Positions 47,505 to 57,533 of a stretch of 64,000 nt of DNA are shown piece by piece. Source of the DNA: Acinetobacter sp. XS-4 (GTDB taxonomy: Bacteria > Pseudomonadota > Gammaproteobacteria > Pseudomonadales > Moraxellaceae); contig NZ_CP094657.1 in NCBI RefSeq assembly GCF_023920705.1, positions 434,001 through 498,000 of the forward strand, in the 5' to 3' direction. Within the stretch, counting starts at the first letter, position 1. The number at the start of each line of letters is the position of its first letter. Under the pieces are notes generated by a model that saw nothing but the letters and a program-made list of their open reading frames with translations, was not told the origin of the DNA and ran no database searches. The position numbers and the translations under genes were made by a program.

Positions 47505-48422
47505 GTGGGGAAAAGGCATTTATATGCTTTTAAGATTATGTTGAATAAAAGAAATCTATCCATAAAGCCTTTTTACCATTGGTGGCAAGACAGAGTCTTT
47601 ATTGCTGCAACAATATTGGCAATCTTCCTGCATATTTTTGTGTTGCTCATCCACTTTGCTATGCCAGACCCGTCTGAGCAATCTACTAAAGAAATTGCAA
47701 TTTCAATTCGATCAAGCAATGAGCCAGTTCAGCAGGCAGACTTTTTGGCACAAGCGGACCAACAAGGTTCGGGTGCATTTCGTGAAGCACACCGTACTTC
47801 TAGCGATACTCCAAATCCGATGCCTAATAATGCATCAACTGGAAATGCACAGTTAGAAAGTTTGCAAAAGGTTCAGCAACAAAGAGAGCTTAAATTTGAA
47901 GAAAAAGTCTTAATGACGGTTTTGAGTTGGCAAAAACAAGCTGATGCGAGTCAAAGGAAAAAAGAATTAGAACAATTACAAAGTCAATTTCAGGCAAAAG
48001 CGGCGATGGTTGCGAGCCTTGAAGCACAATATTTACAACGTAGACAAGATTTCAGTCGGCAACAAAAAATCAAAACAGTAGATGGAGTTCAAGCGAAGAA
48101 AGATGCCTCAGCTGCTTATTTAGATAAGTTCCGTGAAAAAGTGGAGTTGTATGGTAATCGCTATTATCCAGAAGAAGCCAAACAACAACAGCTAAGAGGT
48201 GAAGTTCGCTTAATGGTGATTTTGAATGCTCAAGGCGGGATTCGTGCAATCCGATTGCTTGAAAGCTCAGGCCATTCAATACTAGATGAAGCAGCTAAGT
48301 CTTCAGTACGTCGCGGCGCGCCATTTGGGCATTTCGATGCTAATATGAAAGATATTTCTGAATTACGGATTGTACGTACGTGGCGTTTCGATCCGGCTCA
48401 AGCAGAATTTGAAGTACATTAA
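47505..48422 (+). CDS. tonB: TonB-like energy transducer
   Basis: Couples the proton gradient (through ExbB-ExbD) to outer-membrane receptors. 305 residues: one N-terminal transmembrane helix (about 31-50, VFIAATILAIFLHIFVLLI), a polar Gln/Ser/Asn-rich and then coiled periplasmic spacer (about 60-205), and a TonB C-terminal domain beginning YYPEEAKQQQLRGEVRLMV with the hallmark ESSGHSILDEAAKSSVRRGAPF. The usual Pro/Lys-rich spacer is replaced by a Gln/Lys/Arg coil. GTG 47505 or ATG 47538 may be the start; both lack a strong ribosome binding site. No exbB-exbD nearby. Confidence 0.85.
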   Translation: MGKRHLYAFKIMLNKRNLSIKPFYHWWQDRVFIAATILAIFLHIFVLLIHFAMPDPSEQSTKEIAISIRSSNEPVQQADFLAQADQQGSGAFREAHRTSSDTPNPMPNNASTGNAQLESLQKVQQQRELKFEEKVLMTVLSWQKQADASQRKKELEQLQSQFQAKAAMVASLEAQYLQRRQDFSRQQKIKTVDGVQAKKDASAAYLDKFREKVELYGNRYYPEEAKQQQLRGEVRLMVILNAQGGIRAIRLLESSGHSILDEAAKSSVRRGAPFGHFDANMKDISELRIVRTWRFDPAQAEFEVH

Positions 48423-48430
48423 TAAAAAAT

Positions 48431-48454
48431 GTGGATAAGTTTTAGCTTATCCAC
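48431..48454. terminator. Bidirectional hairpin terminator between tonB and ybeY
   Basis: Perfect 9-bp stem GTGGATAAG with CTTATCCAC. On the minus strand it is followed by ATTTTTTATT, a good terminator for ybeY. Confidence 0.82.
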
Positions 48455-48522
48455 ATTGATTTTAGTTAATTAGAAAAAATCCCATTTGAAGACAGACTAG
48501 GTTTTTATCTAATTAAGAATGA

Positions 48523-49005
48523 TTAGCTCTGTTCTTGGTAAGGATTGTCTATATTCAGCTTTGCTAGAATTTCAACTTCAAGCCCTTCCATTTCTTCAGC
48601 ATCTTCATCACTAGTTTCATGGTCATAACCGAGCAAATGTAAAACACCATGTACTAATAAATGTGCAAAGTGGTCTTGAGCTGTTTTCTTTTGTTCAACC
48701 GCTTCTTGCAATACCACTGGAATACAAATGACTAAGTCACCCAGAGGGAAGGCATCGAGCATTGGTAAAACTTCTTCGGGAATATCACTCGGAAAAGATA
48801 AAACATTGGTTGGTTTATCTTTCTCTCGATATTGCAGATTAAGTTGTTGGCTTTCTGCTAAATCGACACAAGCAACGCCAATTTCGCAATCTTCTTTATA
48901 ACCAACGTGGCGTAAAGTTGTCTCAATAATTTTTTTGAGTAGAGCTCGTTTGAGCTCTAACCCAGGTAATTGAAGGTCTTGCTGTAAACTTAAACTGATT
49001 TTCAA
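48523..49005 (-). CDS. ybeY: Endoribonuclease YbeY
   Basis: Metal-dependent RNase for 16S 3'-end maturation and ribosome quality control. The zinc motif [11 protein letters not shown] (H3xH5xH pattern) lies near residue 118; [13 protein letters not shown] near 61 is the other family block. 160 residues, normal length. It follows phoH by 9 nt on the same strand, the conserved miaB-phoH-ybeY order. Confidence 0.96.
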   Translation of the reverse strand: MKISLSLQQDLQLPGLELKRALLKKIIETTLRHVGYKEDCEIGVACVDLAESQQLNLQYREKDKPTNVLSFPSDIPEEVLPMLDAFPLGDLVICIPVVLQEAVEQKKTAQDHFAHLLVHGVLHLLGYDHETSDEDAEEMEGLEVEILAKLNIDNPYQEQS

Positions 49006-49014
49006 AATGAATCC

Positions 49015-50103
49015 TTAAGCATCCTGATGTTGCAAGTCTGCTGCTGTATCGTTCTCAGCGACTAATGCTTCCTGACGGGCTTTACGTTCAGCACGTGCTT
49101 CAGCATTAAGACGCTGTTGTTCACCATCCCATCCTTCATACGCTTCAACGATTTTTTGAACAAGTTGATGACGTACAACGTCGCGGGAATGGAAACGGGT
49201 AATATGAATTTCTGTAATATTCTCGAGTACACGCAGTGCGTGTGCCAAACCAGATTGTTGACCTTTAGGTAAATCTACTTGAGTAATGTCACCTGTAATC
49301 ACTGCACGAGAGCCAAAACCTAAACGGGTCAAGAACATTTTCATTTGTTCAGGTGTTGTGTTTTGAGCTTCATCCAAAATGACAAATGAATGGTTAAGTG
49401 TGCGACCACGCATATATGCAAGAGGCGCAACCTCAATGACTTGGCGCTCGATTAACTTGGCAACTTTTTCAAAGCCAAGCATTTCGTAAAGGGCATCGTA
49501 AAGAGGACGTAAATAGGGGTCAATTTTCTGGGTTAAATCACCAGGTAAGAAACCTAGCTTTTCTCCAGCTTCTACAGCAGGACGTACAAGTAAAATCCGC
49601 TGGATTTCGTTACGTTCTAGCATGTCTACTGCAGCAGCAACTGCTAAATAAGTTTTACCTGTACCAGCAGGGCCTACACCAAAAGAAATATCGCTTTGTA
49701 AGATACGTTGTACATAACGTTTTTGATTGGCACCACGTGGATTAATGCGGCCTTTTCGGGTCTGGAAATAAACATCTAGCGGCGCATCGTGTTCATCCAT
49801 TTCGTCACCAACCAACTCGAAATTACGTTCAGTTTGTGACGATTGAATGAGGAGGTGTAATAGATCAGCACTGATTTGCTGGGATACCTCAGACTCTTCG
49901 TAGAGTCGTTGCAATAATGCTTCGGCTCTCCCAACAGCATCTATTTCACCATCTATGTGAAAAACATCTCCACGATGAGTAATTTTGACATCTAAACGCT
50001 GTTCAATTTGCTTCAGGTGCCCATTATAGGCACCTAGAATGCTCTTTAAACGTTCCATTGAAATTTCAGGAAATGTTACGGTACGTCGAATCGCTGCAGT
50101 CAA
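49015..50103 (-). CDS. ybeZ: PhoH-like ATPase (YbeZ)
   Basis: 362-residue P-loop NTPase that works with YbeY in RNA metabolism. Walker A GPAGTGKTYLA is near residue 147 and Walker B VILDEAQN near 245. The N-terminal third (about 1-100) is a KH-like region (FHIDGEIDAVGRAEALLQRL). Located between miaB (37 nt upstream) and ybeY. Confidence 0.95.
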   Translation of the reverse strand: MTAAIRRTVTFPEISMERLKSILGAYNGHLKQIEQRLDVKITHRGDVFHIDGEIDAVGRAEALLQRLYEESEVSQQISADLLHLLIQSSQTERNFELVGDEMDEHDAPLDVYFQTRKGRINPRGANQKRYVQRILQSDISFGVGPAGTGKTYLAVAAAVDMLERNEIQRILLVRPAVEAGEKLGFLPGDLTQKIDPYLRPLYDALYEMLGFEKVAKLIERQVIEVAPLAYMRGRTLNHSFVILDEAQNTTPEQMKMFLTRLGFGSRAVITGDITQVDLPKGQQSGLAHALRVLENITEIHITRFHSRDVVRHQLVQKIVEAYEGWDGEQQRLNAEARAERKARQEALVAENDTAADLQHQDA

Positions 50104-50140
50104 GAGAAAACCTTTCAGTAGACTTTAGAATACCCCTACA

Positions 50141-51592
50141 TTACGCCACGTCAGGTTCAAGATTCAAGAGCTCACCGTAAACAAAATTTAAAGTTTTAAT
50201 TTCAGTAATCTCGATCTCTGCAAAACGACCAACCCAAGTCGCATCACCAACGAAAGTGACTAGGCGTGTATTGTCAGCAGTACCAATTAAAACATTAGGA
50301 TCTTGATCAGATACTTTTTCAATAAGTACGCGTTCAATTTTACCTAACATGGCATCTGTTTTTTCAATACTAGACTGCTTAATGACTTTTTGAACTTGAG
50401 CTAAACGTTCTTTTTTAACTTGCTCAGGTGTGGTGTCTGGTAAGTCGGATGCTGGTGTACCAGGGCGTTTTGAGTAGACAAAACTATACGAATGGTCGAA
50501 GTCTAAATCTTTGATAAATTGCAATGTTTCTGCAAAGTTTTCATCGGTTTCACCAGGGAAGCCAATAATAAAGTCACTTGATAAATGCATATCTGGACGA
50601 ATTTTGCGTAGCTTCGCAATTTTATCGATATAAACATCAATCGTGTGATTTCGCTTCATTGCCTGTAAAACATCATTAGATCCACTTTGTACAGGCAAGT
50701 GTAAATGTGACACCATTTGAGGTAAATCTTCATAGCACTGAATTAGCTCATCAGAGAACTCAAGTGGGTGCGATGTTGTATAACGTAAGCGTCCAATACC
50801 CGGAATTTCTGCAACGAGTCGTAACAATTCAGGGAAGGTACAGATGCCACCTTCGAAGGTTTCACCACGGTAACCATTTACATTTTGACCAAGAAGTGAA
50901 ATTTCACGGACACCTTTTTCAGCAAGGCCTGCAATTTCTGCAAGTACATCATCTAAAGGTCGAGAAACTTCTTCACCACGTGTATATGGAACTACACAGA
51001 AAGAGCAGTATTTAGAACAGCCTTCCATAATAGAAACAAATGCTTTAAAGCCTTCTACGCGTGGTTCTGGTAAAAAGTCGAACTTTTCAATATCTGGGAA
51101 AGAAATATCAACGAGTTTGATTTTGTCTTTTTTAGGTTTTTCTACTTGAGCATTATGTTGATCAAGCATTTGTGGTAAACGGTGTAATGTTTGTGGGCCA
51201 AAAATCATGTCTACATAAGGCGCACGTTTTTGAATATTGTCGCCTTCTTGAGAGGCGACACATCCACCGACACCAATCACAAGATCTGGATTTTTGTCTT
51301 TTAGTTTGCGCCAGCGCCCTAATTCACTAAATACTTTTTCTTGTGCTTTTTCGCGAATTGAACACGTATTCATGAGCAGGATGTCTGCTTCATTAGGGTT
51401 GCTCGTTAAAATGTAACCGTGAGAGTCCCCTAAAAGGTCTGCCATACGGTGACTGTCATACTCATTCATCTGACACCCTTGAGTTTCAATATAAAGTTTT
51501 TTTATTGAAACATCAGTGGTGTGCGTTGGCTGGGTAACAGTGTTTTCTGAGGCAGCTTTGGCACCATTGGGAATGAAGGTTTGAACCGTCAT
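50141..51592 (-). CDS. miaB: tRNA-2-methylthio-N6-dimethylallyladenosine synthase MiaB
   Basis: Radical-SAM enzyme that methylthiolates i6A37 in tRNAs reading UNN codons. The radical-SAM cluster motif CSKYCSFC lies near residue 193; the auxiliary cluster cysteines include [12 protein letters not shown] near 40, [10 protein letters not shown] near 76 and GVGGCVASQ near 110. A TRAM domain closes the protein. 483 residues, with about 30 residues of polar N-terminal extension. Confidence 0.97.
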   Translation of the reverse strand: MTVQTFIPNGAKAASENTVTQPTHTTDVSIKKLYIETQGCQMNEYDSHRMADLLGDSHGYILTSNPNEADILLMNTCSIREKAQEKVFSELGRWRKLKDKNPDLVIGVGGCVASQEGDNIQKRAPYVDMIFGPQTLHRLPQMLDQHNAQVEKPKKDKIKLVDISFPDIEKFDFLPEPRVEGFKAFVSIMEGCSKYCSFCVVPYTRGEEVSRPLDDVLAEIAGLAEKGVREISLLGQNVNGYRGETFEGGICTFPELLRLVAEIPGIGRLRYTTSHPLEFSDELIQCYEDLPQMVSHLHLPVQSGSNDVLQAMKRNHTIDVYIDKIAKLRKIRPDMHLSSDFIIGFPGETDENFAETLQFIKDLDFDHSYSFVYSKRPGTPASDLPDTTPEQVKKERLAQVQKVIKQSSIEKTDAMLGKIERVLIEKVSDQDPNVLIGTADNTRLVTFVGDATWVGRFAEIEITEIKTLNFVYGELLNLEPDVA

Positions 51593-51879
51593 GCAGGCTC
51601 CTAACAGATCGATCTAAAAAAGAATAAATTTGCCCAAAATGGGTCAAACCATTCATTATAGCAGCATTTGGACCGAACCGATAACAGTAAACCTTTAGAA
51701 CATGACACGGTTTTTTTGAAGTAAATTATGTGAATTTTAATGATGTTGAATCATAGAGTTACATAACACAACAAAAGAAAGCACGAAGACTAATTAAACT
51801 ATGCTTTGAAGGTGAATAGTCAGGGTTTAACACATTTATGAGACCAAGTAGAAAGAGCTCATCAATCCATAGTCGTGTA

Positions 51880-53823
51880 ATGAAAAATAAATATATGCAT
51901 CGTAGCTGGTTAGGAGCTATGTGTTTACTTGGTTGTTCATTTACCTATGCTGCCGAAGAGCAGTTCAATGATGCATTGAATGCTGCAAATAGTGGCAATA
52001 CTGCGTTATTAGACCAATATCAGCTTGCTATGCAAAATGATGTATTGGGGTACTATCCAGAATATTGGAAAATTAATAGCAATCTTGGCTTTCAACCTTC
52101 AGCTTCGATTGTAAGTTTTGCTCAGCGTTATCCTCAATCAGCAATGGCTGAGAAATTAGCTGCCGACTATGTTGAAGAAAAAGTTAAACAAGCTGACTTC
52201 GTATCTGCACAGCCTTTACTATCTTATGTAACTAACCCAGATCAGGCCGAAAACTGCGCATTGGCGCAGGTGAGAGCGAGAACCGGTGATTCATTAGTTT
52301 TTGCTGAATATAAAGATGTATGGTTAGCCACCGAATCACAACCTGAATCTTGTGTGGGTTTAGGACGCTTGATGTTATCTAGCCCATTAATGAGTCAACA
52401 AGATAAACAACAGCGTCTTTGGGTGCAGTTACGTTCTGGTTTAACAGGGCAGGCACTTGCTACCGCACAGACTTTAGGTATGAATTTGTCTTTGGCTCAG
52501 CTTAATCAAATTCAGGCGAATCCTCTTAATTATTTGTGGAGTGCGCCTAAAACAAATGATACAGACTATTCTTATTTGATTTTTGCATTAGGTCGTTTGG
52601 CTAATAATGACTTACCTAACGCTTTTTCGAACGTCCAACGTGTCGCTCAAGGTACACCAGAGAATATACAAAAGTATTTATATAGAACGGTGGCTTATAT
52701 TGGTGGCACCACGGTCATGAAAAATAATTTCAATCGTGAAGTTCTTCAATATTTTGATGCAAGTTACGGTTATCCTTTAAGTCCTGAAGAAGCTGAAATT
52801 TATGCACGTCAGGCAATTCGATTTGGTTCGTGGGAAAGTTTAATTCGTGCTATTGATAGTATGAGCGTGACACAAAAACAAGAAGATCGCTGGCAATATT
52901 GGCTTGCTCGTGCAACAGAGCAGCGCAATGACAGTAATTCAAAAAATACTGCGCAACGTATTTATAAGAAGTTAGCTGAAAGCGGCGATGACTATCACAA
53001 CCTTTTAGCTAAAGATCGTTTGGGCGAACGTTATAATCATCAACCTTATGATGATCAGCCAACTGCAAGTGATTTAAGACGTTTAGACCAGAATGTTCAC
53101 TTTAATCGCGCTTTTACTTTAAGACGTATTAATGCAAATCCGACTTATACCAACCGAGAATGGAATTGGGCAGTTCGACAAGCTTATCTTCAACACGATG
53201 ATGGTGTGTTGTTAGCTGCTGCAAAACGTGCTCATGACATGGGATGGTATGACCGTGCAATTTACGCAGCGGATCGTACAACAAATAAACATAATGATAC
53301 GTATCGCTATGTGACACCGCATAAGACTAATGTCGTAAGTCATAGTTACAATGCAGGAATTGATCCGGCGTGGGCTTATGGTTTAATGCGACAAGAAAGC
53401 CGATTTGTTACTTCTGCACGCTCACATGTTGGAGCGGGTGGTCTTATGCAAATTATGCCCGATACGGCGAAGTTGATTGCACGTCAAATGGGCGAAACCT
53501 ATAATCCTGCGGCATTAAATGAAATGAATACCAATATTCGATATGGTACATTTTATCTGTCGATGATTCAGGGGCAGTTAAGCAACAATCCAGTTTTGGC
53601 AACGGCAGGTTATAATGCTGGGCCTAATCGGGCAAGACGTTGGCAACCGGACTTTCAATCAATTTCGGCTGACCAATATACAGAGACAATTCCATTGTTA
53701 GAAACCAGAGACTATGTCAAGCATGTTATGACGAATGCGACACATTATGGTGTGATATTGGGGCAAGGGGCTCAATCATTATCACAACGTATGAAGGTCA
53801 TTCCAATGCGTACATCGCCTTAA
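51880..53823 (+). CDS. slt: Soluble lytic murein transglycosylase Slt70-like
   Basis: Periplasmic enzyme that cleaves peptidoglycan with formation of 1,6-anhydromuramic acid. A signal peptide (LGAMCLLGCSFTYAAEE) is followed by an alpha-superhelical region of about 440 residues and a C-terminal lytic domain. Catalytic Glu lies in GLMRQESRF; GAGGLMQIMPDTAK and ATAGYNAGPNRARRW complete the fold. Start ATG 51880 (647 residues) puts the signal peptide at the N-terminus; 51838 and 51895 are alternatives with equally weak ribosome binding sites. Confidence 0.92.
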   Translation: MKNKYMHRSWLGAMCLLGCSFTYAAEEQFNDALNAANSGNTALLDQYQLAMQNDVLGYYPEYWKINSNLGFQPSASIVSFAQRYPQSAMAEKLAADYVEEKVKQADFVSAQPLLSYVTNPDQAENCALAQVRARTGDSLVFAEYKDVWLATESQPESCVGLGRLMLSSPLMSQQDKQQRLWVQLRSGLTGQALATAQTLGMNLSLAQLNQIQANPLNYLWSAPKTNDTDYSYLIFALGRLANNDLPNAFSNVQRVAQGTPENIQKYLYRTVAYIGGTTVMKNNFNREVLQYFDASYGYPLSPEEAEIYARQAIRFGSWESLIRAIDSMSVTQKQEDRWQYWLARATEQRNDSNSKNTAQRIYKKLAESGDDYHNLLAKDRLGERYNHQPYDDQPTASDLRRLDQNVHFNRAFTLRRINANPTYTNREWNWAVRQAYLQHDDGVLLAAAKRAHDMGWYDRAIYAADRTTNKHNDTYRYVTPHKTNVVSHSYNAGIDPAWAYGLMRQESRFVTSARSHVGAGGLMQIMPDTAKLIARQMGETYNPAALNEMNTNIRYGTFYLSMIQGQLSNNPVLATAGYNAGPNRARRWQPDFQSISADQYTETIPLLETRDYVKHVMTNATHYGVILGQGAQSLSQRMKVIPMRTSP

Positions 53824-53879
53824 GTTTAGGTGGTTGATGATGGATCTTCTTTTAATTGGCATATTCAAGTTTTAATTAA

Positions 53880-54542
53880 ATGAAATATAGATATTTGGAA
53901 CTTCGTTCAATTTTGCAACTTGCATGGTGGCTTATCTGTGCAGGGGTAGGATTGATGAGTTCCGTTTTGCATGCCGAACCTGTTAATTTACAGGGGTATG
54001 TTATGCACGTACAAATGACACCTGCCGCATGTGCGTTAGATCCCTCTAAACAGAAACAACGTAAATGTCTTGAAGGATATTCATTGACAATTACGGGCCT
54101 TATGCCAGAAACAAATCAAACCGATTGTTCAACAGAAAGTTCGGCCGCTCTTTCTCCATTGCAAGCCAAAGTCGTAGCTCGGGTCATGCCTGATAATAAT
54201 GCGCGTGTACAGCTTTGGAAAAGTGTCGGGGGATGCGTTCCTATGAATGCAAGTCAATATTTCCGGACAGTCATTAACTTTGCTGAACGTTTAAAAATTC
54301 CAGCTAGCCTTACCAGTTCGACAAATGTTGAAATTCAACAGTCGGCCTTAAAACAGCAATTTACTCGTCTTAATCCGAGCTTGCCACAAAATGGTATTCG
54401 TTTGACTTGTCAGTTATCACGTTCAGATGTTGTTTTAACGGAAGTGAAGGTGTGTTACACGGTAAAAGGCCAATATAAACAATGTGCAAATCATGTGGTG
54501 TCGAATTGCCCTGGTGAGATCACGATTAAAGGTAGTTACTAA
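53880..54542 (+). CDS. Exported RNase T2-like protein without catalytic histidines
   Basis: 220 residues with a signal peptide (cleavage near HAEP, residue 32). Two stretches align with RNase T2 active-site segments but lack the catalytic residues: YSLTITGLMPE matches the FTIHGLWP segment with Thr72 instead of His, and VQLWKSVGGC matches HEWxKHGTC with Gln111, Leu112, Ser115 and Val116 replacing H, E, K and H. Cysteines at 51, 63, 83, 119, 177, 192, 202 and 210 keep the family disulphide spacing. It is therefore probably a non-enzymatic periplasmic relative that may bind RNA or another ligand. It follows slt by 56 nt on the same strand. Confidence 0.75.
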   Translation: MKYRYLELRSILQLAWWLICAGVGLMSSVLHAEPVNLQGYVMHVQMTPAACALDPSKQKQRKCLEGYSLTITGLMPETNQTDCSTESSAALSPLQAKVVARVMPDNNARVQLWKSVGGCVPMNASQYFRTVINFAERLKIPASLTSSTNVEIQQSALKQQFTRLNPSLPQNGIRLTCQLSRSDVVLTEVKVCYTVKGQYKQCANHVVSNCPGEITIKGSY

Positions 54543-54753
54543 AGGTAACTATCATTTCGTAAAAAAATGCTGACCATACATTGAATCTATTTGTAAAGAT
54601 TAATTTGTATTTTCTATCAGACTTTTGGTGAAAATGAGTCGCTTTTACATGCATCTGCCACATCTTTAGAGTACAATCTTTGCCGTTTATGATGATTTAG
54701 TTAGATGGAATTCCTATTTAGCTAGATTAAGGACATTCATTGGAGACAATTAC

Positions 54754-55740
54754 ATGAAGCAACCCGTTCGTGTTGCCGTGACTGGCGCTGCAGGTCAAAT
54801 TGGTTACAGCTTATTATTCCGTATTGCAAGCGGTGAAATGTTAGGTAAAGATCAACCTGTTATTTTACAATTGCTTGAAGTTCCAGTTGAAAAAGCTCAA
54901 CAAGCGCTTAAAGGCGTAATGATGGAACTTGATGACTGTGCTTTCCCTTTATTGGCTGGCATGATCGGGACTGATGATCCGAAAGTTGCATTTAAAGATG
55001 CTGACTACGCTTTATTGGTAGGTTCTCGTCCACGTGGTCCTGGTATGGAACGTGCTGACTTGTTAAAAGTTAACGGTGAAATTTTCATCGGTCAAGGTCA
55101 AGCATTAAACGAAGTTGCTAGTCGTGACGTTAAAGTATTAGTTGTAGGTAACCCTGCAAACACTAATGCTTACATCGCTATGAACTCTGCTCCAGACCTT
55201 CCAGCTAAAAACTTTACTGCTATGTTGCGTCTTGACCACAACCGTGCGTTGACTCAAGTTGCTCAAAAAGCTGGTGTTGCAGTTGCTGATATCGAGCACT
55301 TAACAGTTTGGGGTAACCACTCTCCAACAATGTATGCTGATTACCGTTTTGCAACTGTAAATGGCGAAAGCATAAAAGACAAAATCAACGATGCGGCATG
55401 GAACAAAGATGTGTTCCTTCCAACTGTTGGTAAACGTGGTGCTGCGATTATCGAAGCACGTGGTTTGTCTTCTGCTGCTTCTGCTGCTAACGCTGCAATT
55501 GACCATATGCGCGACTGGGCACTTGGTACAAACGGCAAATGGGTAACTATGGGTATTCCATCTGATGGTTCTTATGGTATTCCAGAAGGCGTTATGTTCG
55601 GTTTCCCTGTAACAACTGAGAATGGTGAATATAAAATCGTTCAAGGTTTAGAAATTGATGAATTCAGCCGTGAACGTATTAACTTTACGTTAAATGAGCT
55701 TGAAGAAGAACGTGCAGCAATTGCTGACATGTTGAAATAA
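54754..55740 (+). CDS. mdh: Malate dehydrogenase
   Basis: TCA-cycle enzyme interconverting malate and oxaloacetate with NAD. 328 residues of the cytosolic-like (type 2) group. NAD motif [15 protein letters not shown] near residue 10; substrate loop [14 protein letters not shown] near 91; [10 protein letters not shown] near 130; LDHNRA; catalytic His in [12 protein letters not shown] near 188. Strong codon bias as in highly expressed genes. Single gene ended by a terminator. Confidence 0.97.
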   Translation: MKQPVRVAVTGAAGQIGYSLLFRIASGEMLGKDQPVILQLLEVPVEKAQQALKGVMMELDDCAFPLLAGMIGTDDPKVAFKDADYALLVGSRPRGPGMERADLLKVNGEIFIGQGQALNEVASRDVKVLVVGNPANTNAYIAMNSAPDLPAKNFTAMLRLDHNRALTQVAQKAGVAVADIEHLTVWGNHSPTMYADYRFATVNGESIKDKINDAAWNKDVFLPTVGKRGAAIIEARGLSSAASAANAAIDHMRDWALGTNGKWVTMGIPSDGSYGIPEGVMFGFPVTTENGEYKIVQGLEIDEFSRERINFTLNELEEERAAIADMLK

Positions 55741-55759
55741 TTTATCTTTTTGATAAGTT

Positions 55760-55790
55760 AAAAAAAGCACTCTTTTTAGAGTGCTTTTTT
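55760..55790 (+). terminator. Terminator of mdh
   Basis: 13-bp stem AAAAAAGCACTCT with AGAGTGCTTTTTT, 19 nt past the stop. Confidence 0.93.
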
Positions 55791-55916
55791 ATATTCAATC
55801 ATTTGAAACAAAACACAAAAAACAACAAGAAAATATAAACATTATCATGCATATAAGAAGGTTTTATTGTTAGATTAGTTAATAGATGATTTAAAACAAG
55901 TTATAGGAGAATAACA

Positions 55917-56162
55917 ATGTTTGAGCAGCAACCTACTTTAGAGCTTTTATTTGATCAGCTGGGTTTAGATTCAGATGAAGCAAGCATCGAAAGCTTTATC
56001 AAAACACATCAATTGCCTGCTGAACAGAAATTACATGAAGCTTCTTTTTGGTCAAAAGGTCAAAGTGATTTTTTAAAAAGCCATTGGGAAAAAGATGATG
56101 AATGGATTGTGGTGATTGATGAGCTTAATGAACAGCTACATGAAGACAGTCTGAATAAATAA
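55917..56162 (+). CDS. DUF2789-domain protein
   Basis: 81-residue acidic protein, helical (LELLFDQLGLDSDEASIESFIKTH then a second helix pair). It matches the length and layout of DUF2789, common in Acinetobacter and Pseudomonas, function unknown. TAGGAG precedes ATG 55917. It stands alone between a terminator and a convergent hairpin. Confidence 0.85.
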   Translation: MFEQQPTLELLFDQLGLDSDEASIESFIKTHQLPAEQKLHEASFWSKGQSDFLKSHWEKDDEWIVVIDELNEQLHEDSLNK

Positions 56163-56167
56163 AACGA

Positions 56168-56200
56168 AGGCCTGTTTTACATTCAATATAAAACAGGCCT
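56168..56200. terminator. Hairpin between the DUF2789 gene and the convergent gene
   Basis: 12-bp perfect stem AGGCCTGTTTTA with TAAAACAGGCCT. The T tract is short on both strands, so termination efficiency is uncertain. Confidence 0.7.
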
Positions 56201-56215
56201 AATTACATTAAGTGT

Positions 56216-56743
56216 TTAATGCGTCTTTATTTTTAATTGATCTTTATACCAAGGCTCATGACGTATAAGGTCAAATGCAGGTTGGCCATGAAGCAATTCA
56301 AGGTCACACGTACTTGTTGATAAATATTTAGTTAACCAATGGCGTGTCAATGCCGACTCTTGTCGAGCAGCTGAAGCATAAGCCAAGAAGAAATATATAT
56401 CTGCATGTTCATGGTGCGCTAAGGGTTTCAAAATTTGTTGAGTAATGAGAGCAAAACGTTTTTCTTTATTTAATTCAAAATAAAGCATATACGCTTTGGC
56501 TAAATGTAAAGACAAATTAAGGTATAGGCTCAATGGCATTTCTTCATATTCCATACGAGCTTGTTCAAGTAAAACAATCGCTTCTTGTAAAAAATGAAGT
56601 TGCTCTTGGCGAACACGACTTAATACGACAAGTTGCATGCGTAATTCAGCACGCTCCAAAGCAAGCTCAGGCGTATTTTCAGTCAAATAAAGTTGGTCTG
56701 TTTCACCAATTCGGTTCACAATTGTTTTACTTTCAATAGACAT
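56216..56743 (-). CDS. Hypothetical helical-repeat protein
   Basis: 175 residues, soluble and almost all helical, resembling TPR-like repeats (SLYLNLSLHLAKAYMLYFELNKEKR and YFFLAYASAARQESALTRHWLTKYL). No catalytic motif. ATG 56743 is followed by MSIESKTIVNR; no clear partner. It follows the oxygenase gene on the same strand with a 67-nt gap, so the two may be co-transcribed. Confidence 0.7.
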   Translation of the reverse strand: MSIESKTIVNRIGETDQLYLTENTPELALERAELRMQLVVLSRVRQEQLHFLQEAIVLLEQARMEYEEMPLSLYLNLSLHLAKAYMLYFELNKEKRFALITQQILKPLAHHEHADIYFFLAYASAARQESALTRHWLTKYLSTSTCDLELLHGQPAFDLIRHEPWYKDQLKIKTH

Positions 56744-56810
56744 ACGCCATTACCTTCTTTAATCAATAGCTTTTATATCGGGTTCATTTACCAAATTTAA
56801 AGAGTAACCA

Positions 56811-57416
56811 TTAAACCCAAATCGAATTTCCACTACGAAGCCAAGCTGTAATGGAGAGCCTTTGTTGTTTAGAGGGTAATACTTCATGTAATAAATTGCT
56901 TTGAAATATTACAAGTCGATTTGGCTCGGGATTAACAATATGCCACTTCTCATTTTTATCTTGCAGTCGTAATTGACCACCCCAATCTTCTTGCCATTCT
57001 GAATGTAAATAATAAACGGTTGAGATAATACGATCATTTTTTTGCTGAGGATTGTCTCGGTGTAAAGCATAAAACTCACCCAAACCATAACGGGCGAAAT
57101 GAGCTTCAACTTCTTTAATTCCTAAATAGAATGCTTGATTTAGATTTTGTGAGAAAGAAGTTAAGGTCTCAATATGCTGTTGAGCAATAGGAAGTTGATC
57201 ATTAATCCAGAGAATATGATCGCTACGAATATTACTCACCACGCCGTTTTGAATACCAGCTTCTCTAAATTCATCAATATGATGGCTACACTCGTTAGCG
57301 ACTTGAGCGCGATATTGATCCGAATAGGCGTGATTAATAATCGCAAAGCCATGCGTATTTAAATCATCTAGAATTTGATCCAGATCCCATGAGTCTGGAA
57401 GCGGGTGAGAGAGCAT
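56811..57416 (-). CDS. 2-oxoglutarate/Fe(II)-dependent oxygenase
   Basis: 201-residue double-stranded beta-helix enzyme of the prolyl-4-hydroxylase-like group. The iron ligands are His-x-Asp in YALHRDNPQ near residue 125 and the distal His in NLLHEVLPS near 177, followed by the 2-oxoglutarate-binding arginine region (SKQQRLSITAWLR). DRIISTVYYLHSEWQEDWGGQL is a typical family block. ATG 57416 with GAGG upstream gives the family start; the frame extends to 57446. Substrate unknown; similar proteins hydroxylate proteins in bacteria. Confidence 0.85.
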   Translation of the reverse strand: MLSHPLPDSWDLDQILDDLNTHGFAIINHAYSDQYRAQVANECSHHIDEFREAGIQNGVVSNIRSDHILWINDQLPIAQQHIETLTSFSQNLNQAFYLGIKEVEAHFARYGLGEFYALHRDNPQQKNDRIISTVYYLHSEWQEDWGGQLRLQDKNEKWHIVNPEPNRLVIFQSNLLHEVLPSKQQRLSITAWLRSGNSIWV

Positions 57417-57533
57417 ATAACCTCGAGTAGATCGTAAAAATATCAAGCTGCTCTATTTTAGATGATCACAACCTTACGAAAGAATATTTTTTTCATGTTA
57501 AACTATTTGTTGAATTGAGGAATTAAAGTCAAC

